A stretch of DNA of 64,000 bases from Oceanicoccus sp. KOV_DT_Chl (GCF_900120175.1 NZ_FQLF01000005.1:312501-376500); one strand, 5' to 3'. Counted from the first letter of the stretch, positions 1 to 10,081 are shown. Numbers and translations: made by a program. The notes: generated by a model from the sequence alone, not told the origin.

Positions 1-358
1 CGGTAAACAATAACTCGCATTCAATATTGTGCTCATTGGGCGCAAGGCTAACTTTAATCGCGCGCATCGGTGTGACGATCTCTATTGATAACGGCCCGAC
101 TACGGTTTCGCCGCGCTCCTTGGGTGCCCGGCGAGAGCCATGAAACGCGTATTGCTTATCACCTATTGCTACGCTGAAATGGCCATCCATCACCCGGCGA
201 TTGGGATAGAGGCCAAAACCAATTTCAAATATCCAATCACCGTCAGGCTGGATACCATTGAACCAATAGCGATCATAAAAGTTGCGGTCACTTTGCGACG
301 GCTCAGCAATCGGCTGGCTGGTTTGATGAATACAATAATCGTCGAAACTGGTAATCAT
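1..358 (-). CDS. Hypothetical protein, N-terminal part (runs off window start)
   Basis: An open frame begins at an ATG at 358 and reads leftward without a stop to the window edge, giving about 119 residues. The N-terminus reads MITSFDDYCIHQ, followed by a Trp/Phe/Tyr/Gly-rich stretch (RYWFNGIQPDGDW, GFGLYPNRRVMDGHF) that suggests a beta-rich fold. This resembles uncharacterised proteins of the DUF7064/DUF7065 or AttH-like type, but I recognise it only weakly. No signal peptide is evident. The function is unknown and the C-terminus lies outside the window. Confidence 0.6.
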   Translation of the reverse strand, partial: MITSFDDYCIHQTSQPIAEPSQSDRNFYDRYWFNGIQPDGDWIFEIGFGLYPNRRVMDGHFSVAIGDKQYAFHGSRRAPKERGETVVGPLSIEIVTPMRAIKVSLAPNEHNIECELLFT

Positions 359-582
359 GGCGCACCCCTTAAGAATTCCATTGTTATAAATGACGTTGCT
401 AGCAGTGATAGTGCGCCAAGTTTAATAGTAGCTACTATGGTTATACAACCGCACACACCGATCCTGACCAATATTTAACCTTAGCGATAAATCAGTATCA
501 CGCCACCATCTGGCGTAATCGCAGCTATAATCAATCTACTTTCACATTTCACTCCCCCACAACGAAGAGATCAGTAGGCACA

Positions 583-1611
583 ATGGCAGGATTACTCACT
601 CGTTTTCGGTCCGTTTTCGGTTCCAATAACACTCGCAACAATGACAGCAACCCCCTCCCTCCTACTGGCGATAGTATCGAGGTCTGCCACCCCAGTACCT
701 TCAGCATACTGACCGCCCAGTATGGTTTTTATAGCACCATCCTCGGCAATATTGATGATCAAAAACCGCTGAGTCTACCGCAGAAGTTAGTATTAACCGT
801 GGTGGAAAAAAGCCTGGCCGATCAGCAAAAGCGAATTAAAGCGGTGCCACGGCTACCCTCGGTGATCCCAAGATTGTTGCAGAGTTTGCGTGATCCGAAG
901 TCCTCTGCCACACACTATGTACAAATTATTAATAAAGACCCGGCGATGAGTACCGCTGTATTGAAACTCGCCAATAGCGCGTATTTCAACCCCATTGGTA
1001 AACGCATCACCAGCATCGAAACGGCCGTAGTCAAACTGGGCATCGAAGGCTTGCGTACGGTGTTATCAGCAGCCGTGATGCAGCCGGTGATTCAACGAAA
1101 ATCCTATTATTACACCGAGTTCGGCCACAAACTGTGGACGCATGCTTTATGCTGCGCGGTTGCTTGTGAACAGATTGCCAAGCAACGCGGTCTTGAACCC
1201 TTTAAGGCTTATTTATTAGGTTTAGTCCACGACATTGGCAAGATCACTATCTTTAGTGAATTAAGTTCACAGTTTCAACTCAATCAAAATCAGGAACAAA
1301 ATAAACCTGGCTACGCAGCATTTGCGCCGCTGATGCAATCTACTTCCGAAACTTTAAGCCATACCGTTGCCAAGGACTGGTCTCTGCCTGAAGAAATCTG
1401 CTCGGCACTGGCGCAACAAATTAATCTCACCGCTGGTAAGCACATCGGCCCCTATGCCCATATACTCTATCAAGCCAATTTAATTTGCGAAATTTATGCA
1501 ATAGCAAAACAGGATGACACGCAAATGCCAGCAGCAGAACAAGCGCTGCAGGATATGGCATTGCCCGATAACTTATTTAAGCTATTAGATTCTATTAGCG
1601 TGCAACTTTAA
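583..1611 (+). CDS. HDOD domain protein
   Basis: 342 residues. After a variable N-terminus of about 85 residues comes an HDOD domain (roughly 86-285) with the typical start VPRLPSVIPRLLQSL, the helix pair around DPAMSTAVLKLANSAYF, and SIETAVVKLGIEGLRTVL. HDOD proteins are non-catalytic relatives of HD phosphohydrolases that act in signalling, often with c-di-GMP enzymes or chemoreceptors. Here a VHDIGK motif near residue 216 keeps the HD pair, but the other metal ligands of true HD-GYP enzymes are not apparent. No partner output domain is fused. It ends 10 nt before the MOSC gene, so the two may be co-transcribed. The family call is secure; the specific role is not. Confidence 0.88.
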   Translation: MAGLLTRFRSVFGSNNTRNNDSNPLPPTGDSIEVCHPSTFSILTAQYGFYSTILGNIDDQKPLSLPQKLVLTVVEKSLADQQKRIKAVPRLPSVIPRLLQSLRDPKSSATHYVQIINKDPAMSTAVLKLANSAYFNPIGKRITSIETAVVKLGIEGLRTVLSAAVMQPVIQRKSYYYTEFGHKLWTHALCCAVACEQIAKQRGLEPFKAYLLGLVHDIGKITIFSELSSQFQLNQNQEQNKPGYAAFAPLMQSTSETLSHTVAKDWSLPEEICSALAQQINLTAGKHIGPYAHILYQANLICEIYAIAKQDDTQMPAAEQALQDMALPDNLFKLLDSISVQL

Positions 1612-1621
1612 CTGAATCGCC

Positions 1622-2061
1622 ATGAGTATTTTAGAAGGAATTGCCATTCGCAAACAGTCCAAAGGCGCAATGGTGCTATTACCACAAAGCCCAATTACCC
1701 AAGCATGTGGTGTCGCTAATGACCTGCGTGGCAAGCCGGGTAAACGTCAGGTAACCGTGCTCTCTGCACGCAGCTGGCAGCAAGCCTGTGCAGAGATAAA
1801 TATCGAACTGCCCTGGCAAGTGCGCCGTGCCAATCTATTGGTCACTGAACTCGAGTTTTCCGCCGCCGATGTTGGTAAGACCTTGTGTATAGGCGCTGTT
1901 CGCTTACGCATCACCCGCCAGACTGACCCCTGTCACTGGATGGATAAAGCCCAACCCGGCTTACGACAAGCACTCACGCCACACTGGCGGGGGGCGTTTG
2001 TTGTCAGGTAATCAATGATGGCGAAGTCAAACTTGGTGATCAGGTAACACTGGAAGATTGA
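1622..2061 (+). pseudogene. MOSC domain protein, frameshifted near its C-terminus
   Basis: The first 123 residues read as a MOSC domain, a sulfur-carrier or molybdenum cofactor binding fold: AIRKQSKGAMV, then LRGKPGKRQVTVLS, then DPCHWMDKAQPGLRQAL. In the frame as given the protein ends at 2011 with the aberrant tail AFVVR. Adding one G to the six-G run near 1989-1994 continues the frame as WRGGVCCQVINDGEVKLGD to a stop at 2061, which is the expected family ending and gives 146 residues. The break therefore looks like a one-base deletion, either a real mutation or a homopolymer miscall. It follows the HDOD gene by 10 nt. Confidence 0.8.
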
Positions 2062-2127
2062 ACCCGGCCCCTTTATTCAGTAATGCCGCTTGCCAATGAC
2101 TTAATTTATTTGCTTGAGATCAACAGC

Positions 2128-2778
2128 ATGATCAATATGGATTTTAGCCAACGCGTGGTTATCAACACTCATCATCAGGACTGGGTGGCCAGCCCTAAAG
2201 CTGGCGTTTGGCGTAAACCACTCGCTCGTGAAGAAGCTGAACGCGGTCACGCGACTTCAATAGTGCGCTACGATGCGGGCGCCCGTTTTCATCCGCACGA
2301 CCACCCTTTAGGCGAAGAAATTCTAGTATTGGAAGGCACGTTTTCTGATGACACTGGCGACTATAACGCCGGCACCTATTTTCGCAATCCAGAGGGTTTT
2401 CGCCACGCGCCTTTTAGTGAAGATGGCTGCACCATACTAGTCAAACTCCATCAATTTCATACCGGCGACAATCAGCACGTGGTTATAGATACTCGCAGCG
2501 CCAATTTTGTCCCTGGACAAGGTAATTTACAGGTTTTACCACTGCATCAATTTAACGCTGAATCTGTCGCATTAGTCCGCTGGCCTGCCGGCGAAAAATT
2601 TTTGCCCCATCGACATTATGGCGGTGAAGAAATCTATGTCCTCAGCGGCGAATTAAAAGATGAACTAGGCAGCTACCCAGCAGGCAGCTGGATTCGTAGC
2701 CCTCACCTCAGCGAACACCACCCCTTTGTTGAAGAAGACACCCTAATCTGGGTAAAAGTAGGCCACCTACCCGTATAA
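2128..2778 (+). CDS. Two-domain cupin protein (ChrR-like cupin)
   Basis: 216 residues from the ATG at 2128. The frame opens further upstream, but the sequence before MINMDFS is not conserved-looking. Two cupin barrels are visible. The first has HPHDHPLGEEILVLEG followed by Gly-Tyr-rich strands; the second has HRHYGGEEIYVLSGELKDE. Both retain the His-x-His...Glu metal-binding pattern. The sequence resembles the cupin half of ChrR anti-sigma factors, without the N-terminal zinc helical domain, so it is more likely a free-standing metal-binding sensor or small enzyme than an anti-sigma factor. It stands alone between the MOSC and DUF523 genes. The substrate is unknown. Confidence 0.82.
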   Translation: MINMDFSQRVVINTHHQDWVASPKAGVWRKPLAREEAERGHATSIVRYDAGARFHPHDHPLGEEILVLEGTFSDDTGDYNAGTYFRNPEGFRHAPFSEDGCTILVKLHQFHTGDNQHVVIDTRSANFVPGQGNLQVLPLHQFNAESVALVRWPAGEKFLPHRHYGGEEIYVLSGELKDELGSYPAGSWIRSPHLSEHHPFVEEDTLIWVKVGHLPV

Positions 2779-2893
2779 ATACCTCAGAATAATGTTATCC
2801 AAACGCTAGTACCCAGTTACCAATAAGCTCGCTATTATCTGGTCCAAAGTAGCTAGCGCTGCGTAAGTATGTTGTGTACCAGAGGAATCAGTC

Positions 2894-3853
2894 ATGACGC
2901 ATACATCTAGCAAACCGGTAATTGGCATCGGTGCCTGCCTGGTAGGACAGCCAGTCCGCTATAACGGCGACAGTAAACGCCAAAACCCTCATATAGAAGC
3001 ACTGAAAAACCATCTTCAATTCAATAGCTTTTGTCCGGAAGTCGCCATTGGTCTAGGTGTTCCCAGAGAAACTATTCGCCTGGTAGGGGAATTAGCAACA
3101 GTACAATTAATGGATAGCAATACCCAGTCAATTGACTATAGCGAGCCAATGAAAAATTACGCAGCCAAGATTAGCAAGCAACATGGCGATTTGGCAGGTT
3201 ACATTCTGGTAAAAGGCTCCCCAAGCTGCGGATACGATCGGGTAAAGCGCTACAACCAACAAGGTAATGTAGCCGGTCATGATGCCATGGGGTTATTTGC
3301 CCAGGCACTACAACAAAAAGACCCGCTATTGCCTATGGAGGAGGACGGCCGTTTACATGACCCCGCGCTAAGAGAAAACTTTATCAGCCGCGTCTATGCC
3401 TATCATGATTGGAAACAATGTATCAATAACGGAGTAAGCCATCGCCAGCTCATTGAGTTTTGGGCACGCTACAAATATTTAGTGATGGCCCACCACATCA
3501 GCAACTACCAAAAAATTGGCAGGCTGTTAGCCAATAATAATTATCAATCAATTGATCAACTGGCCGCTGAATTTATTCACTTGTTAATGCAATCGTTGAC
3601 GGTATTAGCCAGCCGAAAATCACGCAGCAACGTACTGGAACATATCCGCGGATACTTGAAAAAACAGCTGGATAGTAACGACAAAAACGAGTTAAGCCAA
3701 TTGATCAATCAATATCGCGATGGCACCGTACCTTTAATCGTACCACTGACATTACTGCGCCATCATTTCAAACATCATCACCACAGTTATATCGATCAAC
3801 AGGTTTTTTTTCACCCCTACCCTGAGCAACTGAGTCTTCGCAATACTTTATAG
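2894..3853 (+). CDS. DUF523 and DUF1722 domain protein (YbgA-like)
   Basis: 319 residues. The N-terminal half is DUF523, with IGIGACLVGQPVRYNGDSKR, CPEVAIGLGVPRE and KGSPSCGYDRV. The conserved cysteines suggest metal or Fe-S binding, as proposed for relatives. The C-terminal half (about 190-310) is DUF1722, with FWARYKYLVMAHH and YKIG-type helices. The gene ends 11 nt before the photolyase gene. The same pairing with photolyase genes is common in proteobacteria, and ybgA lies beside phr in E. coli, so a role linked to light or DNA repair is often inferred but not established. The ATG at 2894 is preceded by GAGGAA. Confidence 0.9.
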   Translation: MTHTSSKPVIGIGACLVGQPVRYNGDSKRQNPHIEALKNHLQFNSFCPEVAIGLGVPRETIRLVGELATVQLMDSNTQSIDYSEPMKNYAAKISKQHGDLAGYILVKGSPSCGYDRVKRYNQQGNVAGHDAMGLFAQALQQKDPLLPMEEDGRLHDPALRENFISRVYAYHDWKQCINNGVSHRQLIEFWARYKYLVMAHHISNYQKIGRLLANNNYQSIDQLAAEFIHLLMQSLTVLASRKSRSNVLEHIRGYLKKQLDSNDKNELSQLINQYRDGTVPLIVPLTLLRHHFKHHHHSYIDQQVFFHPYPEQLSLRNTL

Positions 3854-3864
3854 GTTAACTATTA

Positions 3865-5280
3865 ATGACGAATAAGTTAGTTTGGTTTCGACAGGATTTG
3901 CGCGTCGATGACAACACGGCGCTGAGCAAGGCCTGTGAAAATCCAGACGATCATATTTATGCTTTATTCATCGCCACCCCGGGCCAATGGCAATTGCATG
4001 ATATGGCACCACGTCGCGAACATTTTATCCGTGCGCATGTAAACGCGTTACGTTCAAAACTTGAAAAAATTAATATCCAATTACTGTATTTTGAAACCCC
4101 TTTTTTTACTGAGATACCAACGCTCATCGCCAAGCTGATAACTGAGCATAAATTTTCAGCAATTTACGCAAATCACGAATATGGCTGGAACGAAAAAAAA
4201 CGCGACCAGCATCTTGAAAAAATACTGGCTGCCGGCGACTGTCATTTTCATCGTTATCACGATCAATCCATGCAGGCTCCGGGTTTACTCACTCAAACCG
4301 GTAAACCCTATACCGTATTTACCCCCTTTAAAAAACGCTGGCTGGAAAACTGGCGTATCAGCCGTCCCACATTATTGGCAGCACCGGCAAAAAGAAAAGT
4401 AGCCCCCACCATAACCTCATCACTATTACCAGCAACCAACACCACTGAGAAATCGCCGCAGTGGCCTATTGGTGAAACTGCGGCTCAGCGACGTTTAACC
4501 GAATTTTGCCAACAGCAAATTGATCTGTATAAAAAGCAGCGTGATTTTCCTGACATTGATGGCACCAGCGGTTTATCGCCGTGGTTAGCAGCCGGAGTGC
4601 TTTCACCCCGCCAATGTTTAGCAACGGCGCTTGATGCTAATCAAGGTATGTTAACGAGTGGGCAAGAAGGTATAGATTGCTGGATTTCAGAATTAATATG
4701 GCGCGACTTTTATATCCACATTCTGGATTGCTTTCCACAAGTCAGTCGCAACAAAGCATTCAAGCCCGCCACTGAAAATATCCAATGGCGAAACAACTCC
4801 TCCGACTTCGAGGCATGGTGTAACGGCAACACGGGCTTTCCTATTATTGATGCCGCCATGCGCCAGCTCACGAGCACCGGCTGGATGCACAATCGGTTGC
4901 GCATGATTACCGCCATGTTTTTAAGCAAGCAATTATTAATAGACTGGCGCTGGGGCGAGCGGTTTTTTATGCAACATTTGATTGATGGGCATTTGGCCGC
5001 CAACAATGGCGGCTGGCAATGGGCCGCCTCAACCGGCACCGATGCGGTGCCCTATTTCAGGATTTTTAACCCTGTTACCCAAAGCCAGCGCTTTGATGCC
5101 GAGGGGCATTTCATCCGCCGTTATGTACCGGAATTAGCCAACATCCAGGGCAAAGATATTCATTTACCTCCACCATTAATCCGCGCTAGTCAGGCAGCAC
5201 AGTATCCCGCACCCATCATTGATTTAAAGTTGGCCAGGGAGGACGCGCTTAGTGCTTATGGCAAGCTTCGCGATAGCTGA
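3865..5280 (+). CDS. phrB: Deoxyribodipyrimidine photolyase
   Basis: 471 residues, normal for class I CPD photolyases. The enzyme uses reduced FAD and blue light to split cyclobutane pyrimidine dimers in DNA. The N-terminal antenna domain starts LVWFRQDLRVDDNTAL. The FAD-binding helical domain contains WISELIWRDFY, GNTGFPIIDAAMRQL, GWMHNRLRMI and the strongly conserved NNGGWQWAASTGTDAVPYF. The ending IDLKLAREDALSAYGKL is also family-typical. It lies 11 nt after the DUF523/DUF1722 gene in a likely two-gene operon. No internal disruption was seen. Confidence 0.95.
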   Translation: MTNKLVWFRQDLRVDDNTALSKACENPDDHIYALFIATPGQWQLHDMAPRREHFIRAHVNALRSKLEKINIQLLYFETPFFTEIPTLIAKLITEHKFSAIYANHEYGWNEKKRDQHLEKILAAGDCHFHRYHDQSMQAPGLLTQTGKPYTVFTPFKKRWLENWRISRPTLLAAPAKRKVAPTITSSLLPATNTTEKSPQWPIGETAAQRRLTEFCQQQIDLYKKQRDFPDIDGTSGLSPWLAAGVLSPRQCLATALDANQGMLTSGQEGIDCWISELIWRDFYIHILDCFPQVSRNKAFKPATENIQWRNNSSDFEAWCNGNTGFPIIDAAMRQLTSTGWMHNRLRMITAMFLSKQLLIDWRWGERFFMQHLIDGHLAANNGGWQWAASTGTDAVPYFRIFNPVTQSQRFDAEGHFIRRYVPELANIQGKDIHLPPPLIRASQAAQYPAPIIDLKLAREDALSAYGKLRDS

Positions 5281-5428
5281 ATAGGGTAATTTCAATATCA
5301 ATGCGTCATCACCAGCGTAGGGTGACTACTGAAATTTACACTCCCCAAACCAACGATCGTGATCTACGCTTAATAGAGGGCATCGCTTCATATTCAGGGT
5401 GTCTTGATGAATTAACCGAGTCAGGCCT

Positions 5429-6244
5429 ATGCGTTTTTTTATATGCCTATGGATAACAGTTGTTCTTGGTGCCGATACTGCAGCGCAAAGCTCAGTACCC
5501 TCCTTCACCATTGCCATGCCCTACTCATCTGAGATTCCACCCTATATATGGCTAGACCGCACTACTGGCAAGCCCGTCGGCAGCATCATTGACAATCATG
5601 AGCTAGTCGCGCAAAAACTTGGGTATCACTTACGCTGGCGTCTCTACCACCCCACTCAGGATCAACAGGTATTATTTGAGGAGTTTCAGCGCGGCGAAAT
5701 TGACATTTTAATCAACAAGCCACCGCCCACCTTCGATGAGGCCAATCTCGTTTTACTCAAACCCAGCATGCCTATGGCAAGCCTGAATGTGTTTACCCCG
5801 AGTAACAGCCAACTCGCTCAATTAACCGTTGATGCACTGCCTGATTTTCGAGGCGTCTCTACCACTATGACCACCGCTAGCCTTGATCGGCTGCTAGAAA
5901 AACACCCTGTACTTAGCAAAGATCTGCAATTGGTCAGTGCAGAGGATATGCCCTCATCAATCATCGCTATTCAACAGGGTCAAGCCGACTACAGCTTTGC
6001 TGAGCGTTCAAGCTTGATCATCGCACTAAGAAACGCCGGGGTAATCGATAACTACCAAATAATGGAACCACCACTGGGATATTTTTTATCCTTCATGTAC
6101 TACAACCCCCAATCTGATTTCACACAATATGAAAAAGGCTTGCTCGATATTTTTTTCAAGTATCTTAACAATGGCCGGCTGGAGCATATCAAAATACGCA
6201 ATATGCGCCGCTACATCCGGGAAAATCACGACCGTACTGACTAA
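5429..6244 (+). CDS. Periplasmic solute-binding-like protein (family 3)
   Basis: 271 residues with an N-terminal hydrophobic signal peptide (MRFFICLWITVVLGADTAAQ). The mature part looks like a bacterial extracellular solute-binding protein family 3 domain: FTIAMPYSSEIPPYIWLD, GSIIDNHELVAQKLGY, FQRGEIDILIN and later QQGQADYSFAE. No permease or ATPase gene is nearby, so it is probably an orphan binding protein or a stand-alone sensor subunit. A related but broken gene lies at 15023-15843. The two 7TM-DISM diguanylate cyclases that follow could be signalling partners, but that is inference only. Confidence 0.8.
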   Translation: MRFFICLWITVVLGADTAAQSSVPSFTIAMPYSSEIPPYIWLDRTTGKPVGSIIDNHELVAQKLGYHLRWRLYHPTQDQQVLFEEFQRGEIDILINKPPPTFDEANLVLLKPSMPMASLNVFTPSNSQLAQLTVDALPDFRGVSTTMTTASLDRLLEKHPVLSKDLQLVSAEDMPSSIIAIQQGQADYSFAERSSLIIALRNAGVIDNYQIMEPPLGYFLSFMYYNPQSDFTQYEKGLLDIFFKYLNNGRLEHIKIRNMRRYIRENHDRTD

Positions 6245-6572
6245 AAACATACGCATTTTAACGTTAACGCGTAATGCGCGAATTAATAAACCAAGATTAT
6301 TAAATATAAATTCACCATTACCTCGGCACATAAAAATTCTATTGCTTGCAGATTATGATGCGGCTTATTAACCCATCCACCTTATAAGCAAGCCACACAA
6401 ACTAACCACAATAAGTCGAGCACAGGCAGAGGAAATGACCCATTAAACGCTACCTAACAGGTTTTATTAGTCGGTTAACATTGAGACTAAATGGTTAACA
6501 GCGCACGACTCACACCCTAATTGAACTATACTGGCCATATTCATGATTAAGTTGTAACCGATGCCTTATTGA
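6245..6572 (+). other. Intergenic region upstream of the diguanylate cyclase pair
   Basis: About 330 bp, AT-rich. No convincing gene, hairpin terminator or repeat was seen. It should hold the promoter of the tandem cyclase genes; a TATACT hexamer lies near 6526, but no well-spaced -35 element was identified. Confidence 0.4.
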
Positions 6573-6575
6573 GTG

Positions 6576-8303
6576 ATGTATAAACTGATCGACATACTGA
6601 TAGTATTGACTGTGTTTCTTTTGCACAGCCTTTCCGCTCAGGCCTTTGAAGTAGAGGAAGAATTCTACGAGCTATCCCCGCGGTTTCACTATTTTGTCGA
6701 TGAAAATGCAAATCTGACCCTGAATGACATCCTCAGCCCCGAAGTACAAACCAGGTTTCAATCCAGTAGCGGTAATCATCCGCAACGGGACAATATTAAC
6801 GCAGCACTATGGTTGAAATTGGAGCTAACTTTTTCACCATCCAAATTAGATCAGCCGTATATTCTCACCGCTTTAATCAATAACTTTAATGAAATATCTA
6901 TTTTTCGCCCCAATAACAATGGTCAATACCAAGAGCCTTTTGTAACTGGCAACACCTACCCAGCCAGCCAGCGAGAAATACAATCCAGCCGCTATAGCTT
7001 TGAGATTAATCCAAACCAGAACGCACAAACCATCTATATCCGCACCATAGGTTCTATTGATACTTTTCAGCTGCCCTGGATGCTAGTCGAGCATGATCTC
7101 TTTGAAGCGAACAGTAGACACTACTGGATTATCAATTTGTTCAGTTTAGGCATATTAATCGGGGTTACAGTGCTCTGCCTGGGTATTGGTGTTATTTTAC
7201 CCAGCAAAAGTTACCTGGTTTATAGTGCATTTCTAATTTCTGGGCTAGTGTCCTTGAGCAATCTGGACGGCCTGACATTTATGCTGCTGTGGCCGAACAC
7301 GCCGGCATTGAATGAGTACGCCGTGGATGTGATTAACATCGCCATAGCCATTACCCGGTTCTTAACTATCGTTTTATTTCTGGATATTCGAACCCGCTTC
7401 CCGTTGCTGTTCCGCTATTGTTTCGCTTGGATCATTTTTTTAGGAATAACTTTCGTATTTGCCGCTACCACCGGTTTAAAATCGGTTTCAGAAATTTTTG
7501 GCGGCATACTGTGGCTGATTTCAATGCTGCTTGGTCTGGGCCTGGTTGCTTTTGGTATTATCCGTAAACTGCCATTAGCGCTTACTTTATTTGTGATACT
7601 ACTCATTCCCTTATTGGGCAGCCTTTATCAAGCGGCGGTAAGTGTCGGTCTGTTAGAAATTAGCGTGCTAAGCCTACAGAGTGCCAAACTCACTTTTGTC
7701 ATCCATGCTATTTTATTCTCTGTTTGTCTGGCGCGGCAGATGCAATTACAGATAGAGACCAAACTGATTGCCCAACATGATAATTTGACGGGCCTTCCCC
7801 GCTTGGTATTAGCAAAACAATTTTTTCAACACGCCAGGGAGCTAGCCGATGAGCACCAATGGAAGGTGGGTGTGCTGTTTATCGATCTCGATGGTTTTAA
7901 GCCGGTGAATGATACGTATGGGCATAAAACAGGGGATATTTTATTAATTGAAGTAGCCGCACGAATCCAGCAATGCTTGCGTGAAGTTGATACCGCAGCA
8001 CGAATCGGCGGCGATGAATTTATGGTAATTCAAACAGAAGTAAAAGACGATACAGCCTATGAAGTAGTCGCTAAAAATATTCAACAGGTATTATCGCAGC
8101 CGTTTCTGATTCACAAACACCACATCAGCATCAGTGCCAGCATCGGCATTGCCTTTTATCCAGACCACGGCAACGACCTGACCGAATTAATGAAACAAGC
8201 TGATGGGGCCATGTATCAGGGTAAAAATACAGGTAAAAACCAATACACCATTGCTACAATTGAAGTAAGTGGAAACCCCGACATCGTGGGTGACCATCCA
8301 TGA
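6576..8303 (+). CDS. 7TM-DISM diguanylate cyclase
   Basis: 575 residues from the ATG at 6576; a GTG directly before it is possible. Order: signal peptide or first membrane segment, a periplasmic 7TMR-DISMED2 beta domain (about 40-175, with LWLKLELTF and YIRTIGS), a seven-helix 7TMR-DISM membrane block (about 185-385), then a cytoplasmic GGDEF domain. The active site RIGGDEF and the metal-site strand FIDLDGFKPVND are intact. REVD lies five residues before GGDEF, matching the product-inhibition I-site RxxD. The enzyme should make c-di-GMP from two GTP in response to an extracellular ligand. It overlaps the next gene by 4 nt (ATGA), and the two are paralogues. Confidence 0.9.
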   Translation: MYKLIDILIVLTVFLLHSLSAQAFEVEEEFYELSPRFHYFVDENANLTLNDILSPEVQTRFQSSSGNHPQRDNINAALWLKLELTFSPSKLDQPYILTALINNFNEISIFRPNNNGQYQEPFVTGNTYPASQREIQSSRYSFEINPNQNAQTIYIRTIGSIDTFQLPWMLVEHDLFEANSRHYWIINLFSLGILIGVTVLCLGIGVILPSKSYLVYSAFLISGLVSLSNLDGLTFMLLWPNTPALNEYAVDVINIAIAITRFLTIVLFLDIRTRFPLLFRYCFAWIIFLGITFVFAATTGLKSVSEIFGGILWLISMLLGLGLVAFGIIRKLPLALTLFVILLIPLLGSLYQAAVSVGLLEISVLSLQSAKLTFVIHAILFSVCLARQMQLQIETKLIAQHDNLTGLPRLVLAKQFFQHARELADEHQWKVGVLFIDLDGFKPVNDTYGHKTGDILLIEVAARIQQCLREVDTAARIGGDEFMVIQTEVKDDTAYEVVAKNIQQVLSQPFLIHKHHISISASIGIAFYPDHGNDLTELMKQADGAMYQGKNTGKNQYTIATIEVSGNPDIVGDHP

Positions 8304-10015
8304 GCAACTTGTTCTTATACATTTCACGACTACCGGCGAACAGCTTTTTTTGGCTACTAATGTGTACTTGGCTAATTGGCATACCCGCACAAGCGCTGGA
8401 TGCCAGCAACAAAAGTTACAATCTGGGTAAAGAGCTGAGCTACTATATTGATGAGGATCAATCCCTTTCCATCGAACAGCTAACTGATAAAAAATCGCCG
8501 GTTGAATTTACCAAAGCGAATCAACAAACCCTGCTTCGATTGAAACCTGATACTGTTGTTTGGTTACGGTTGCAAATCAATTTTAGTGAGTCCGAATTAC
8601 AAGAAAATTATATTCTTACCGCACTTGGCAGTGATTATCAGGAAATTCGCTTGTATAGACCTACCGGGCAAGCTAGCTACAGCGAATATATTACCGGCAA
8701 TCGCTACCCAGCTGACCAGCGAGAACTACCCGCAGCGCGGTATGGCTTTGTCATTAAACCGCAAGCTGAGCCTATGCTGATCTATATGAGGGTGACCAAT
8801 AGCTACAATTTTGATCTGGCAAAGTTGCTGCTAATCAAAGAAGATGTGTTCGCTAAAAATGCTGCGATTTATAGTACTATTAACTTTCTCTCCTATGGTG
8901 CACTTACCGGAATTTTGCTGTTCAGTGCCGGCATTGGCCTGACCCTTAAAAACAAAAGCTATCTCTATTACAGCCTCTATATTTTATGTGGTTCGTTATC
9001 ATTAGCTAATTTGGACGGGGTTGGTTTTTATTGGCTGTGGCCGCATAGCCCTGAGCTCAATGAACGATCAATACCAGTCTTTACATTTGCACTCATCATC
9101 AGTCGACTGGCCACCATTTATAGTTTTCTTGAGATAAAGACAGCCGCTCCGAAATGGGCGCGACTAACGCGTCGCTGGGTGATAGTGTTAAGTGTACTGT
9201 TTATAGGCGCACTATTTGGCATCTTTGATATTCTAACGGCACACGTTATCGGCTTGGCCTGGTTAATTTCAATGTTACTGGGTATCACCTTATCCCTTAT
9301 TGCTATCAAGCGCGGCGTCTTCTTGGCCTGGCCTTTTTTCTTTGTGCTATTGATACCTGCAATCGGCACCTCAATACAGATAGCTTCCGACCAGGGGTTA
9401 ATTAATATTGGTGCGTTATCTACCTTAATCGCAAAATTTACATTTATTTTTCATGCATTTTTATTTTCAATTTGTATCGCATTACAAATCAAACAAGAAG
9501 AACTCAGCGCCTTTATCGCACAACACGACGACTTAACAAAACTTGAAAATTTGACGCTGATAAAAACGCGATTCGATAAAGCAGTCGCAATAGCACAACG
9601 CTATCAATGGCAATTATTAGTATTGTTTATCGACTTGGACAAGTTTAAACCCGTCAATGATACGTTTGGCCACGAAGTTGGCGACCAACTGTTGCAAGCA
9701 GTAGCGCAACGTATTGTCGCCATTGCCCGTAACAATGACCTGATCAGCCGCATCGGTGGTGATGAATTTTTAGTGGTACAGACTGAATACCACAAAAAAA
9801 TAGATATAAAGACTACAGCTGAAAAAATTATTGCTGAATTATCACGCCCCTTCATAATCAACGGTCATACCATTAATATCGGCGCCAGCATTGGCATAGC
9901 ACAATTCCCCGACCACGGCAGTACTCTGGATGAACTGATGCATGCAGCCGATAAAGCCATGTACAAGGTAAAGGATAGTGGAAGGAATAATATCGCTGTG
10001 TTTGGACAAGCCTGA
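8300..10015 (+). CDS. 7TM-DISM diguanylate cyclase, tandem paralogue
   Basis: 571 residues with the same architecture as the gene before it: signal peptide, 7TMR-DISMED2 sensor (VVWLRLQINFSE, YMRVTNS), seven membrane helices (about 190-385) and a GGDEF domain. RIGGDEF, FIDLDKFKPVND and an RNND I-site are intact. Start and stop overlap as ATGA with the upstream gene, so translation is probably coupled. The periplasmic domains are more divergent than the GGDEF domains, which is consistent with a duplication followed by a change of ligand, though I judged this by eye. Confidence 0.9.
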   Translation: MSNLFLYISRLPANSFFWLLMCTWLIGIPAQALDASNKSYNLGKELSYYIDEDQSLSIEQLTDKKSPVEFTKANQQTLLRLKPDTVVWLRLQINFSESELQENYILTALGSDYQEIRLYRPTGQASYSEYITGNRYPADQRELPAARYGFVIKPQAEPMLIYMRVTNSYNFDLAKLLLIKEDVFAKNAAIYSTINFLSYGALTGILLFSAGIGLTLKNKSYLYYSLYILCGSLSLANLDGVGFYWLWPHSPELNERSIPVFTFALIISRLATIYSFLEIKTAAPKWARLTRRWVIVLSVLFIGALFGIFDILTAHVIGLAWLISMLLGITLSLIAIKRGVFLAWPFFFVLLIPAIGTSIQIASDQGLINIGALSTLIAKFTFIFHAFLFSICIALQIKQEELSAFIAQHDDLTKLENLTLIKTRFDKAVAIAQRYQWQLLVLFIDLDKFKPVNDTFGHEVGDQLLQAVAQRIVAIARNNDLISRIGGDEFLVVQTEYHKKIDIKTTAEKIIAELSRPFIINGHTINIGASIGIAQFPDHGSTLDELMHAADKAMYKVKDSGRNNIAVFGQA

Positions 10016-10081
10016 ACCGTTCTATAAAAATACGGTTATTTGATTATTAACATTGATATTTTCTATCGCTATTACCTAATA

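Noticed and set aside
140-478. 112-codon rightward frame at the window start
   Set aside because: It overlaps the better leftward frame 358-1, whose amino acid pattern and start are more gene-like; the rightward product has no family features.
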